64,000 nt of DNA from an uncultured Aquitalea sp. GTDB lineage: Bacteria > Pseudomonadota > Gammaproteobacteria > Burkholderiales > Chromobacteriaceae. This document shows, piece after piece, positions 27,722-36,316 of the stretch; the first letter of the stretch is position 1; each line of letters starts with the position of its first letter. The position numbers and the translations under genes were made by a program. The notes beneath the pieces are model-generated. The model worked only from the letters and a program-made list of their open reading frames with translations, made no database searches and was not told where the DNA came from. Where the stretch lies: the NCBI RefSeq assembly GCF_945957525.1, contig NZ_CAMFLA010000002.1, positions 124,001-188,000 on the forward strand, in the 5' to 3' direction.

Positions 27722-28696
27722 TCAGTTCACCATGAGTTCGCGCTTGGCCTTGTCCAGCAAGTCCAGCTTCACCCAGTCGGCGGCTTTGGGCGGGGTGGCC
27801 ATCTTGCCGATGCCGTACTGCTGCATCATGTCGGTGGTGGTCTGGATGTGCGCTGTGCTCAGGTTGTAGCTGTAGGGCGAGTTGGCGATGGCGTCCTGGA
27901 AGTCGTCCGCCGTGATCTGGTTCTTGAACATGTTTTCGCGCACGTATTTTTCCGCCAGCTTGGGGTTTTTGATAAAGGTGTCAGTGGCCTCCACAAAGCA
28001 CTTGATCACCCGCTCCGCCACGCTGCGGCGCTCCTTGTACATTTTTTCCGTCATCACCAGCGTGCGGATGGGCTCGCCCAGCGGCGTGTCGTAAGGCTTC
28101 AGCACTTCCACGCCAAAGCCCTTGTTGATGGCTTGCGAGGATTGCGGTTCGGACTGGCTCATGGCGTCTATCTGGCGAGTCAGCAGTGCCTGGTTGAGAT
28201 CGGCGAAGGGCAGGTAGACGATCTGCACATCCTTGCCCGGCTTGTCCGACCAGCTCAGCTTGTACTTGGACAGCTCCGCCGCCAGCAGCAACTCTTGCGC
28301 GCCGCCGCGAGCCACGCCCACTTTCTTGCCTTTGAGGTCGGCCACGCGCTTGATGCCGCTTTCCTTGCCGGCCACGATGCGCGCGCCGCCACGGGCAAAA
28401 CCGGCCACCGCGTAGATGGGCGCGCCGCCGGCGCGCCCGGCTACCGCCGCATCGGCGGCGCTGGCGGCGATGTCCACTTCGCCGGCCACGATGGCCGGCA
28501 TGATGTCGATGCCTTTGGCGAACATGCGCTCTTCGATTTTCAGGCCGTACTTGGGCGCGATTTCCTTCATGTAGCTGATGGCGCCGTAGTGGGCGAACTT
28601 GAGATTGCCGAGGCGGACAAGGTCTTCCGCCAGCGCGGCGGCAGAAAGGGTGGCGGACAGCAGGCCCAGGCTGAGCAGTTGGCCGAAGTGTTTCAT
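27722..28696 (-). CDS. ABC transporter substrate-binding protein (SsuA/TauA/NMT1 type)
   Basis: A 324-residue periplasmic protein with signal peptide MKHFGQLLSLGLLSATLSAAALA and ATG preceded by AAAGGAG. The core follows the NMT1/SsuA pattern: GAISYMKEIAPKYGL, ALVAGEVDIAASAAD-like segment (IVAGEVDIAASAADAAVAG), DLKGKKVGVARGGAQEL and NQALLTRQIDA. First gene of the ABC operon, with a sigma-54-type promoter about 55 nt upstream, next to the dctBD genes. Substrate is uncertain (alkanesulfonate-, taurine- or carboxylate-like). Confidence 0.92.
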   Translation of the reverse strand: MKHFGQLLSLGLLSATLSAAALAEDLVRLGNLKFAHYGAISYMKEIAPKYGLKIEERMFAKGIDIMPAIVAGEVDIAASAADAAVAGRAGGAPIYAVAGFARGGARIVAGKESGIKRVADLKGKKVGVARGGAQELLLAAELSKYKLSWSDKPGKDVQIVYLPFADLNQALLTRQIDAMSQSEPQSSQAINKGFGVEVLKPYDTPLGEPIRTLVMTEKMYKERRSVAERVIKCFVEATDTFIKNPKLAEKYVRENMFKNQITADDFQDAIANSPYSYNLSTAHIQTTTDMMQQYGIGKMATPPKAADWVKLDLLDKAKRELMVN

Positions 28697-28750
28697 GGTT
28701 TCTCCTTTGTCTTTGGCGTGAGTCGGGTTATGTGTCCCGTCTCGCCATCA

Positions 28751-28767
28751 GTGCAAAGGGTGTGCCA
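28751..28767 (-). promoter_or_regulatory. Sigma-54 (-24/-12) promoter of the ABC transporter operon
   Basis: Read on the reverse strand, TGGCACACCCTTTGCAC has GG and GC exactly 10 nt apart and matches the consensus TGGCAC-N5-TTGCA at every core position. It ends about 55 nt before the start codon of the binding-protein gene, a normal distance. The DctD-type activator encoded 4 kb away in the same direction is the obvious candidate regulator. Confidence 0.85.
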
Positions 28768-28856
28768 TGTTTTTTTGATGGTAAGTTGTTGAGATATATG
28801 GGCTTGTGCTTAGCGCGGCGGCCGGAATCGGCCAGCGGCATGTCATGATGTGCCAG

Positions 28857-28889
28857 AAAAGGCACAGGGCCGGCAGGCGCCGGCCCTGT
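28857..28889 (-). terminator. Rho-independent terminator of the Ser-rich gene
   Basis: ACAGGGCCGGC and GCCGGCCCTGT form a perfect 11-bp stem (28864-28889) with a 4-nt loop, followed on the reverse strand by a short T-run (GCCTTTTC). Confidence 0.82.
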
Positions 28890-28902
28890 TCAGCGGCGGC
28901 GA

Positions 28903-29670
28903 TCAGATGGTGGTGCTGAGCAGATTGCCGGTGCTGCTCTGATTGCTGGACTGGCGGCTTTCCAGATTGTTCAAGAGCGCGGTCAGGAAGGACTGCAGGG
29001 TAGCCGAGCTGCTGCTGGAACCGGAGCTGCCGTCGGAACTGGCGGCACTGCTGTCGCTGCTGGTGCCGCTGGAACTGGAGCCATTGGCAGCCTGGATGCT
29101 GCTAACCAGATTGCTGAAGTCGCTCTGCAATTTGCTGACGGTGCTGTCGCTGCTGCTGGAACTGTTGCTGATCGAGGAAATCAGCTGTTGCAGCTTGCTG
29201 TCCATCGAGCCATATGCCGACGCCGCGCTGCTTGCGCTGGTGCTGGAGGTGTCGCTGGTGCTGGTGCTGTCCGAACTGCTGCTCTGACTGCGCAGGGCGC
29301 TGAACAGATCGTGCATCAGCGTATGCAGCGCTTGCATCGGGTTGGTGCTGGCGTTGCTGCCGTCGTCGCTGTCGCCATCCCCGTCGCCGCCTCCGGGCGG
29401 CGGAGGGGGAGGGAGGCTGGCCGCCTGCAGGTCGGAGCTGGTGTCGCTGCTGCTGCCGCTGGCGCTGCTGGTGGATGAAGGCTGTTGCAGGGTGAGCCCG
29501 ATTGAACTCAGCGCCGATGCAATGCTCTGCATGAATTCGTCGTTGCCGCCCCTGCCGTGATGCCTCCCATGACTTTGAACCGTTCCGCTGCTCGAGCTGG
29601 AGCTGGACGATGTCGAGCTTAGCCAGTTCGTATAGAGCGAGGAGGTGTTGCCGATGCCTGAAACGCTCAT
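28903..29670 (-). CDS. Ser-rich low-complexity protein, unknown function
   Basis: A 255-residue protein with AGGAGTCC before the ATG. Roughly a third of residues are Ser; it alternates long Ser/Asp/Thr tracts with three short ordered-looking helices: EFMQSIASALSSIGLTLQQ (about 45-63), MQALHTLMHDLFSALRSQ (about 112-130) and TLQSFLTALLNNLESRQ near the end. A central PPPPPPGGGDGDGDSDDG linker is present. No signal peptide or membrane segment. Small proteins of this build, with an FMQSIAxAL helix, occur as hypotheticals in related betaproteobacteria. Monocistronic. Confidence 0.72.
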   Translation of the reverse strand: MSVSGIGNTSSLYTNWLSSTSSSSSSSSGTVQSHGRHHGRGGNDEFMQSIASALSSIGLTLQQPSSTSSASGSSSDTSSDLQAASLPPPPPPGGGDGDGDSDDGSNASTNPMQALHTLMHDLFSALRSQSSSSDSTSTSDTSSTSASSAASAYGSMDSKLQQLISSISNSSSSSDSTVSKLQSDFSNLVSSIQAANGSSSSGTSSDSSAASSDGSSGSSSSSATLQSFLTALLNNLESRQSSNQSSTGNLLSTTI

Positions 29671-30066
29671 GATGGACTCCTGAACTTGAAATGATGAAGG
29701 CGAAGGCCGTCTCCGGCACTGTCGCAGCCATACCCCTTAGCAATTTATCGGCCCAAGCCACCGCCATGGCACGGGGAAAAAGGTAAATACGCGTTATCAG
29801 GCGTTAAGAGATGTAAAGCGCAAGCGGCCGCCAGGCAGTCTGAGAGGCGACTGGCGGGCGGCGCGACGATCTGTCATCAGCAGGAATGGCAAAAATTGCC
29901 GCCGCAACCTTACCGAAACCAGCCGTAAAGGCTTGGATTCGGCAAGGTTGGCCGAAGAAATGGCTTTGGCGGCAAGGTTTTGCCGTTGGTTGGCGCGTCG
30001 CAACCGATATTCTGCTTTGCGGGGCGCTGCAAAAGCGCATCGCTCGGCAGGAGCTGGCGGTTTTTC
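29671..30066. other. 396-bp intergenic region with hairpins and an uptake-like motif
   Basis: No gene is convincing here. It holds the 5' side of the Ser-rich gene (a reverse-strand GCCGATAA, the flagellar sigma-28 -10 consensus, at 29745-29752, without a matching -35), and at 29905-29985 a group of structures: CAACCTTACCGAA/TTCGGCAAGGTTG (13 bp, one G-T pair, 20-nt loop), a TTGGCCGAAG motif at 29948 and the small hairpin CGGCAA-GGTT-TTGCCG (29970-29985). It may include the terminator of the Spy-like gene, which ends at 30067. Confidence 0.5.
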
Positions 30067-30561
30067 CTAGTCTTGATGCGGGGGCGGCGGCTGATCCGGG
30101 CCGGGCATCGGTGGTGTTTCACGCCAGCGTACGCGTTCTTCCGGGCTCAGAATGGCTGCGATTTTCCGTTCTGTCTCCACCAGCAGCCGGGTGCGTTCCA
30201 TGCTGTTGTCGGCGAGGCGCTGGATCAGCTTGTCCATGTCGGCCTGCTGGTATTGATTGGACGTGGCCAGCTGGTGAATGGCGGCCATGGTTTCATGTTC
30301 GCGGTGAAAGGCGTCGTCGATGGCGGTATCGTGCTGTTGCAGCAGCAGACGGGCTTGCGACAGGCGGCTTTCAGCGACGCCTGCACGTTTCAGCTGCTCC
30401 ATCAGCGGATGCCCCGCACTGTGAGGCGGGTGCCTGGGGGGCGGGTTCGCGGCGTCGCAGCGCATGGGAGCCGGCGCGTTGTCGGCCATCGCCGTTGCAG
30501 CCGGCAAGGCCAGCGTCAGCAGAACGAGCGCCGGCAAGAGGGTGGAATGAAGGAGCGGCAT
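30067..30561 (-). CDS. Spy/CpxP-like periplasmic protein
   Basis: A 164-residue protein with signal peptide (cleavage after about residue 25, ATAMA). The mature part is helical and polar, with a pattern of the Spy/CpxP/CnrX family: LLQQHDTAIDDAFHREHETM, then a degenerate LTxxQ-like element in RKIAAILSPEERVRW. His and Pro residues flank both ends, suggesting metal binding. It diverges from cpxR across CpxR boxes, as cpxP does in Enterobacteria, so a chaperone/Cpx inhibitor role is likely but inferred. Confidence 0.82.
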   Translation of the reverse strand: MPLLHSTLLPALVLLTLALPAATAMADNAPAPMRCDAANPPPRHPPHSAGHPLMEQLKRAGVAESRLSQARLLLQQHDTAIDDAFHREHETMAAIHQLATSNQYQQADMDKLIQRLADNSMERTRLLVETERKIAAILSPEERVRWRETPPMPGPDQPPPPHQD

Positions 30562-30632
30562 GAGAAACCTCCGGGCGGGTTGATCATGTCGCTAGTGTGG
30601 ATCTGCTGCTTGTTAAGTGCTGTCATGCCGGG

Positions 30633-30667
30633 GTAAAGCTGCTACAAGTCATGTAAAAGCGGGTAAA
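30633..30667. promoter_or_regulatory. CpxR boxes between the Spy-like gene and cpxR
   Basis: GTAAA-N5-GTAAA (30653-30657 and 30663-30667) matches the CpxR-P consensus, and a third GTAAA lies at 30633-30637. The cluster sits in the divergent promoter region, 83 bp before cpxR and about 70-90 bp before the Spy-like gene. Confidence 0.8.
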
Positions 30668-30749
30668 GGGGCTTTTCTTTCAAGGCCGCTGAGGGATCAT
30701 GTCGGGCTGCTTGCTCCATGTGGGGCGGGAAGTGGAATACAGGAAGGTT

Positions 30750-31433
30750 ATGCGCATACTGTTAGTGGATGACGACGCCGAGCTGACCAGCATGCTGGCC
30801 AGCTATCTGGAGCGGGAAGGCTGCATCGTGGGCCGGGTGCTGGAAGGCGCCAGCGGCGTGGTGCAGGCGCTGTCCGGACATTACGACCTGATGGTGCTGG
30901 ATGTGATGATGCCTGGCTTGTCCGGGGTGGAGGTGCTGCGTCGCGTTCGCGAGCACAGCATGCTGCCGGTCATCATGCTGACAGCCAAGGGCGACGATAT
31001 GGATCGGGTGCTGGGGCTGGAGTTGGGCGCGGATGACTACGTACCCAAGCCGTGCACACCGCGGGAGTTACTGGCGCGTATCCGCGCCATCTTGCGCCGC
31101 GCCGGCGGACAGGCCGGTTCGACAGACCCGGAGGTGCTGCGCGAAGGCAGCTTGCAGCTGTGGCCAGGAGAGCGCCGGGCCGAGTGGGATGCCGCCGCCG
31201 TCGAGCTGACCAGCACCGAGTACAGCCTGCTTGAGTTGCTGGTGCGCCAGGCCGGTCAACCGGTCAGCAAGGACGTGCTCTCGCGCGAGGCGCTGGGCCG
31301 GCCGCTGGCGCGCTTTGACCGCAGCGTGGACGTGCACATCAGCAGCATCCGGCAAAAGCTGGCTGCGCTGGCTGGCGACAGGATGTTGATCCAGACCGTG
31401 GTGCGGCGCGGTTATCAGTTCATCAAGGCCTGA
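30750..31433 (+). CDS. cpxR: CpxR-type envelope-stress response regulator
   Basis: A 227-residue OmpR/PhoB-family regulator: receiver domain with acidic pocket VDDD (6-9), Asp51 in VLDVMMPG, Lys in DDYVPKP; C-terminal winged helix with SSIRQKLAAL and the RGYQF hairpin. ATG 30750 follows AGGAAGG; an upstream in-frame ATG at 30699 lacks a ribosome site. It is 3 bp from the kinase gene. Assignment to Cpx rests on sequence type, the adjacent Spy-like gene and the GTAAA boxes. Confidence 0.9.
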   Translation: MRILLVDDDAELTSMLASYLEREGCIVGRVLEGASGVVQALSGHYDLMVLDVMMPGLSGVEVLRRVREHSMLPVIMLTAKGDDMDRVLGLELGADDYVPKPCTPRELLARIRAILRRAGGQAGSTDPEVLREGSLQLWPGERRAEWDAAAVELTSTEYSLLELLVRQAGQPVSKDVLSREALGRPLARFDRSVDVHISSIRQKLAALAGDRMLIQTVVRRGYQFIKA

Positions 31434-31436
31434 CGC

Positions 31437-32723
31437 ATGGGTCGCCTCTTCTGGAAGCTCTTCCTCTTCATCCTGCTGGCCCAGCTGACCACCGCCATGG
31501 GCGTGGGGCTGGTGTTCTCTCTGCGGCACAAAGCCGAGCGCGAAGCGTTGAAGATGCATCCGAACGACGCCGCGGTCATTGCGCTGGCCAGCAAGGTGTT
31601 GGCCGAAGAGGGCGAGCCGGGGCTGCGCCGCAAATTGCAGGAATGGCAGAGCATGCCCTTGCCGCGGGTTTTTGCCGTGGACGGCGAGGGCAAGGAAATC
31701 CTGCAAAGAAAACTGCCGGCCGGCGCGGGCCTTGTGAAGCAAAGCGTCAATTTGAAAGACGGCCGCCACTGGCAACTGCTGCTTGAGCCCCCGCCGCCGC
31801 CGCCCGGCATGGAACGCATACCGCCCAGCCCGGGCCATATTCCCTTGCCGGCCCTTTTTGGCGCTTTGTTTGGCAGCCTGTTGTTCGCCGCCTTGCTGGC
31901 CCAGTATCTGTCCAAGCCCATTCGCCTGATGAGCGAGGCATTCCAGTCGGTGGCCGAGGGCAATATGGACGTGAACCTCTCCGGGAAAATAGGCAGGCGT
32001 CGCGATGAACTGGCTGATCTGGGACGTGAGTTCGATCGCGTGGCCTTGAGGCTTAAGCTGCTTATCGAGGGGCGCCAGCGTTTGCTGCACGATGTCTCCC
32101 ACGAATTGCGCTCGCCGCTGGCACGTATCAGCGCGGCGGTGGATTTGGCCCAGCAGCAGCCGGAAAAAATGGATGACTGGCTGGCGCGCATCCAGCGCGA
32201 AAGCGAGCGGATGGACGTACTGGTGGGTGAGATACTGGCAGTGGCTAGGCTGGACGCGGCCGCCGGCCAACGACAACTGCAATCCATTCCGCTGGCCGAA
32301 TGGCTGGATGAGCTGCTGTCCGACGCCGCATTTGAGGCGGAGAGCCATGGCGGCACGGTCGAGCTGGTCAATCACGGGCCGGACACCCTGCATTGTGAGC
32401 CGGAGCTATTGGCGCGCGCTGTGGAAAACGTATTGCGCAACGCAATCCGCCATGGCGGAGCGGGAGGGCGGATTCTGTTTGTGGTGGATCAGGACAACGG
32501 CGGGGTGCGATTCACCGTTGCCGATCGTGGGCCGGGCGTGCCTGAGGCAGAGCTGGAGTCCATTTTCCAGCCCTTCTTTCGCAGCGCGCATGCGCAGGCA
32601 ACCGGCGGCTACGGCCTCGGGCTGGCGTTGGCCCGGCGGATCGTCGAAGCGCACGGCGGCGTCATCCGCGCCGCCAACCGCGTTGGCGGCGGGTTGGAGG
32701 TAGTCATCGAGTTGACTGCCTGA
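31437..32723 (+). CDS. cpxA: CpxA-type sensor histidine kinase
   Basis: A 428-residue inner-membrane kinase: TM1 at residues 4-26, a short periplasmic loop of about 110 residues, TM2 near 138-160 (LPALFGALFGSLLFAALLAQ), HAMP domain, H-box LLHDVSHELRSPLARI (His222) and ATPase boxes NVLRNAIRHGG, DRGPGVP and GYGLGLALARR. The small, Pro-rich periplasmic loop fits a CpxA/EnvZ-type sensor. Followed by its own terminator. Confidence 0.9.
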   Translation: MGRLFWKLFLFILLAQLTTAMGVGLVFSLRHKAEREALKMHPNDAAVIALASKVLAEEGEPGLRRKLQEWQSMPLPRVFAVDGEGKEILQRKLPAGAGLVKQSVNLKDGRHWQLLLEPPPPPPGMERIPPSPGHIPLPALFGALFGSLLFAALLAQYLSKPIRLMSEAFQSVAEGNMDVNLSGKIGRRRDELADLGREFDRVALRLKLLIEGRQRLLHDVSHELRSPLARISAAVDLAQQQPEKMDDWLARIQRESERMDVLVGEILAVARLDAAAGQRQLQSIPLAEWLDELLSDAAFEAESHGGTVELVNHGPDTLHCEPELLARAVENVLRNAIRHGGAGGRILFVVDQDNGGVRFTVADRGPGVPEAELESIFQPFFRSAHAQATGGYGLGLALARRIVEAHGGVIRAANRVGGGLEVVIELTA

Positions 32724-32741
32724 GCGCAGTTTGTTCCCTAA

Positions 32742-32773
32742 AGAAAAAGACCCGGCAAGCCGGGCCTTTTTCT
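32742..32773 (+). terminator. Terminator after cpxA
   Basis: AGAAAAAG-A-CCCGGC / GCCGGG-C-CTTTTTCT: a 14-bp stem with one mismatch, two-base loop and T5 tract. It also reads through as a terminator for the converging murP remnant. Confidence 0.85.
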
Positions 32774-32800
32774 GGGTGTGGTGCGGGGCTGCGTAATTGA

Positions 32801-33740
32801 TCAGTCCAGATCGACGTTGCGGCATCCCCATAGCCAGGTCAGTACGAAACCACCGCCATACGCAGCCAGCAACCCGGCCAGGTAAATGCCGATCGCTGGC
32901 AGCAAACCCTGTGGCGAGGTCATCAGGGGCAGCGACGCCAGTCCTGAGGGCCCGTATACCGTGTTCAGCCCCATGGGTCAGCCCATCCTAGCAAACAGTC
33001 CAATCACGAATCCGCCAATGGCGTCGCCACAGCGGGCGGTGACGAAGGGTTTTACCCTGGCCAGCGTGACGCCGTAGATCAGCGGTTCTCCCACGCCGAG
33101 AAAGCCCGGGAGGATGGCCCCCTTGATCTGCCGGCGCAGTAGTCCGGCGCGCGGCGTGCGCGTGCACAAGGTCAGCGCAACCCCCACCTGACCGGCTCCG
33201 ACCATGGCCAGTACGGGAAACAGCGAGTTGAAGCCTTGCGTATCCATCGGCGCGAAATAGACCGGTACCAAACCCTGGTGCACCCCGAACATCACCGCCA
33301 TCAGAAACAGGCCCGCCAGCACCGCCGAACGCAGCGGATTGCCTCCCAAGTGGCCGAACAACTAGGACATGCCGTCAAACAGCACCACGCCCAAGGGCTT
33401 GATTGCGAGGTAGGTGGGCGTCCCGGCCAGCAGCAGGGTGATGAGCGGTGTGAGGAAAACGTCCAGATTGTCCGGTATCGCTCTGCGCAGGCGTTGTTCT
33501 ATGCGCGCTCCCGCCATGGCGGCCAGGTTTTCCGCCGCTCGCTGTGCCTTGGCTGGTCCCAGTACGATCTGCAATTGCCCTTCGCCGTCGATCACGCCAA
33601 GCACGCCGGCAACCTGCTTCAGCGCGCTGCGGTCAAGCTGCGCGCTGTCTGCCGGCGTCAGCCGCAACCGGGCCATGCAGTTGCCGCTCTGGCGGATGTC
33701 GCCAGCGCCGCCGCAGGCGGCAAGGATGGCGACCAGTTGT

Positions 33741-33748
<8 letters not shown>
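32801..33748 (-). pseudogene. murP: murP remnant: N-acetylmuramic acid PTS transporter EIIBC, decayed
   Basis: The remaining sequence matches MurP of E. coli closely in content: an EIIB domain (SGNCMARLRLT with its phospho-Cys, then GEGQLQIVLGPAKA), then EIIC segments [29 protein letters not shown] and the end GCRNVDLD. Three lesions are visible. After EIIB the frame jumps straight to RIEQRLRRAIPDNLD, so about 160 codons of the first EIIC helices are missing. In-frame TAG at 33362-33364 replaces the Trp of GMSWLFGHL, and TGA at 32978-32980 interrupts the last part. The ATG at 33748 overlaps the end of murQ by 8 nt. Confidence 0.88.
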
Positions 33749-34668
<920 letters not shown>

Positions 34669-34762
34669 GACGGCTTCCATGTGGGTTGGCCGTGGGAGAG
34701 TAGACTGGCTGTCCAGTCGGGTTGGCCGAAGGGCGGGCACTGTTGCGGCTATTTCGGAATTT

Positions 34763-34795
34763 TCCAAAAAAAAGCCGGCCACCGTGGCCGGCTTT
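34763..34795 (-). terminator. Terminator of the folE-BLUF operon
   Basis: AAAGCCGGCC-ACGGT-GGCCGGCTTT read on the reverse strand, followed by a run of eight Ts. Strong rho-independent terminator 9 nt after the BLUF stop. Confidence 0.92.
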
Positions 34796-34803
34796 GTCGC
34801 CTG

Positions 34804-35229
34804 TCAATTTTTTGATCGCAAGCCGCCGGAGTTGCCCAGCTCTTCCAGCAGATGGGCGGTGGTGCTGCCCGACAAGCGGAAGGGGTCCAGCACCGGGCTG
34901 GACGAGTGGCGCAACAGCAGTGCGGCGTTTTTCTTGTCCAGCGGCGCTTGTGCCATGGCCCAGCAGGCGAATTGGCGCTGCTCGATCTCGCGATACTCAA
35001 GCAAGGTGACGTCGTGGTGGCGAGGGTCGCGACAGATTTGTTGATACAGCTGGTTGACCTCGGCGCGACCGCCTTCCAGCGCCTGTACGAAAACCTTGTC
35101 GCTGTAGCACATGACACCGGTGACGCCTTGGGCGGCATTGCGCGGATGGGCGACATCGAGAATCGATTTTACCAGCGCCGGGGTAATGGTTTCATTGGCG
35201 CGGCTGGCGTAGATCAGGCGAACAAGCAT
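34804..35229 (-). CDS. Stand-alone BLUF-domain blue-light sensor
   Basis: A 141-residue protein consisting of a BLUF domain plus a ~45-residue C-terminal extension. The flavin-site residues are all present: Tyr7 (RLIYASR), Asn31, Gln49 (KVFVQALEGG) and Trp90 (RQFACWAMA); their spacing (24, 42 and 83 residues from Tyr) equals that of AppA Tyr21/Asn45/Gln63/Trp104. Such short BLUF proteins bind FAD and act through protein partners. It starts 2 bp after the folE stop with GGGAG as ribosome site and shares folE's terminator, so both are one transcript. Output partner not visible. Confidence 0.93.
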   Translation of the reverse strand: MLVRLIYASRANETITPALVKSILDVAHPRNAAQGVTGVMCYSDKVFVQALEGGRAEVNQLYQQICRDPRHHDVTLLEYREIEQRQFACWAMAQAPLDKKNAALLLRHSSSPVLDPFRLSGSTTAHLLEELGNSGGLRSKN

Positions 35230-35231
35230 GG

Positions 35232-35939
35232 TCAGTCTCCCTTGTGCATCAAGGACAGGAATTCGCGGCGCAGATTGGCGTCCCGGAGGAAACTGCCGCG
35301 CATCACACTGTTGGTCATCTTGGAATTATTGTCCTTCACGCCGCGCCAGTGCATGCAGAAGTGGTCGGCTTCCATCACGATGGCGAGACCGTCCGGCTGC
35401 AGCTTGTCCATCAGCAAATCGGCGATCTGCATGACGGCTTCTTCCTGGATTTGCGGGCGCGTCATTACCCAGTCGATCAGGCGGGCGTACTTCGACAGGC
35501 CAATGAGGTTGGAATGTTCGTTGGGCATTACGCCCACCCAGACGCGGCCCATGATGGGGCAGAGGTGGTGGGAGCAGGCGCTGCGCACGGTGATGGGGCC
35601 GACAATCATCAGCTCGTTGAGCTGTTCGATATTGGGGAATTCCGTGTTGGGCGGGCTGGCTACGTAGCGACCGCGAAACACTTCCTGCACAAACATCTTG
35701 GCTACCCGGCGGGCGGTGTCTTGCGTGTTGTGGTCGTTTTCGGTGTCTATCACCAGGCTTTCCAGCACGGACTGCATCTTCTCCGCCACTTCCGCCTGCA
35801 GCAGGGCCAGTTCGCCTTCCTGAATGAAGTCGGCGATGTTGTCGTTGGCGTGGAAGCGCTTGCCGGCTTCCCGTAGTCGGTAGCGAATGCGTTGCGAAAC
35901 GCTGTCTTCCGCGATGGCCTTGTTGTCCGATTTGCTCAT
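35232..35939 (-). CDS. folE: GTP cyclohydrolase I
   Basis: Converts GTP to 7,8-dihydroneopterin triphosphate, the first step of folate and pterin synthesis, as a homodecamer. The 235-residue protein has zinc ligands Cys122 and His125 (SACSHHLCP) and Cys195 (DHFCMHWRG), plus the conserved VGPITVRSACSHHLCPI-like core and GLSKYARLIDW. The fold is complete. It is the first gene of a two-gene transcript with the BLUF sensor, an unexpected pairing. Confidence 0.95.
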   Translation of the reverse strand: MSKSDNKAIAEDSVSQRIRYRLREAGKRFHANDNIADFIQEGELALLQAEVAEKMQSVLESLVIDTENDHNTQDTARRVAKMFVQEVFRGRYVASPPNTEFPNIEQLNELMIVGPITVRSACSHHLCPIMGRVWVGVMPNEHSNLIGLSKYARLIDWVMTRPQIQEEAVMQIADLLMDKLQPDGLAIVMEADHFCMHWRGVKDNNSKMTNSVMRGSFLRDANLRREFLSLMHKGD

Positions 35940-36316
35940 GGTGGTGCCTTGTCTTGATGCTGTTCTTGATAGTGCGCACAGGTGGACGCGCGATGGGGCG
36001 ATCCGTCTGGTTTCGGCGATATTTCGTCTTCAGATGGGGGCGGTCAGGCCTGTTGCAAGCTTGATGGCGCTTTCTGCGCCAGCTTGCCCATGCTGGCGTC
36101 GACACGCTGCGCGTTTGCCGGATGGTGCAAGTCTTGCGAGGAATTTTCCACACTGTCAATGAGTGGATTCATTTTGCAACAAGGCATTACCGCCTGATTG
36201 GGTCGCTTTTTCCGGTTGGTATGGCTGCAAGTTTCATTTGCGGGAAAAAATCACTCGCACAAAATGTAAATTTGTGTGAATATTTCACACGTCAACCAAA
36301 TCGCAGGCCGCTCGTC
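35940..36316. other. 377-bp upstream region of the DUF535 gene and folE
   Basis: Divergent promoter region. The left half is ordinary GC-rich DNA with no coding signal. The right 80 bp are notably AT-rich and contain a perfect inverted repeat (see 36274-36290). No small gene is convincing. Confidence 0.6.
36274..36290. promoter_or_regulatory. 17-bp palindrome GTGTGAA-TAT-TTCACAC
   Basis: Perfect 7-bp inverted repeat with a 3-bp spacer in AT-rich DNA 27 bp before the start codon of the DUF535 gene. The size and position suggest an operator for a dimeric regulator; the regulator is unknown. Confidence 0.55.

Noticed and set aside
29886-30563. Forward open frame across the 29.9-30.5 kb region
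   Set aside because: It overlaps the Spy-like gene on the other strand, which has a signal peptide and family features; the forward product is Arg/Trp/Cys rich noise.
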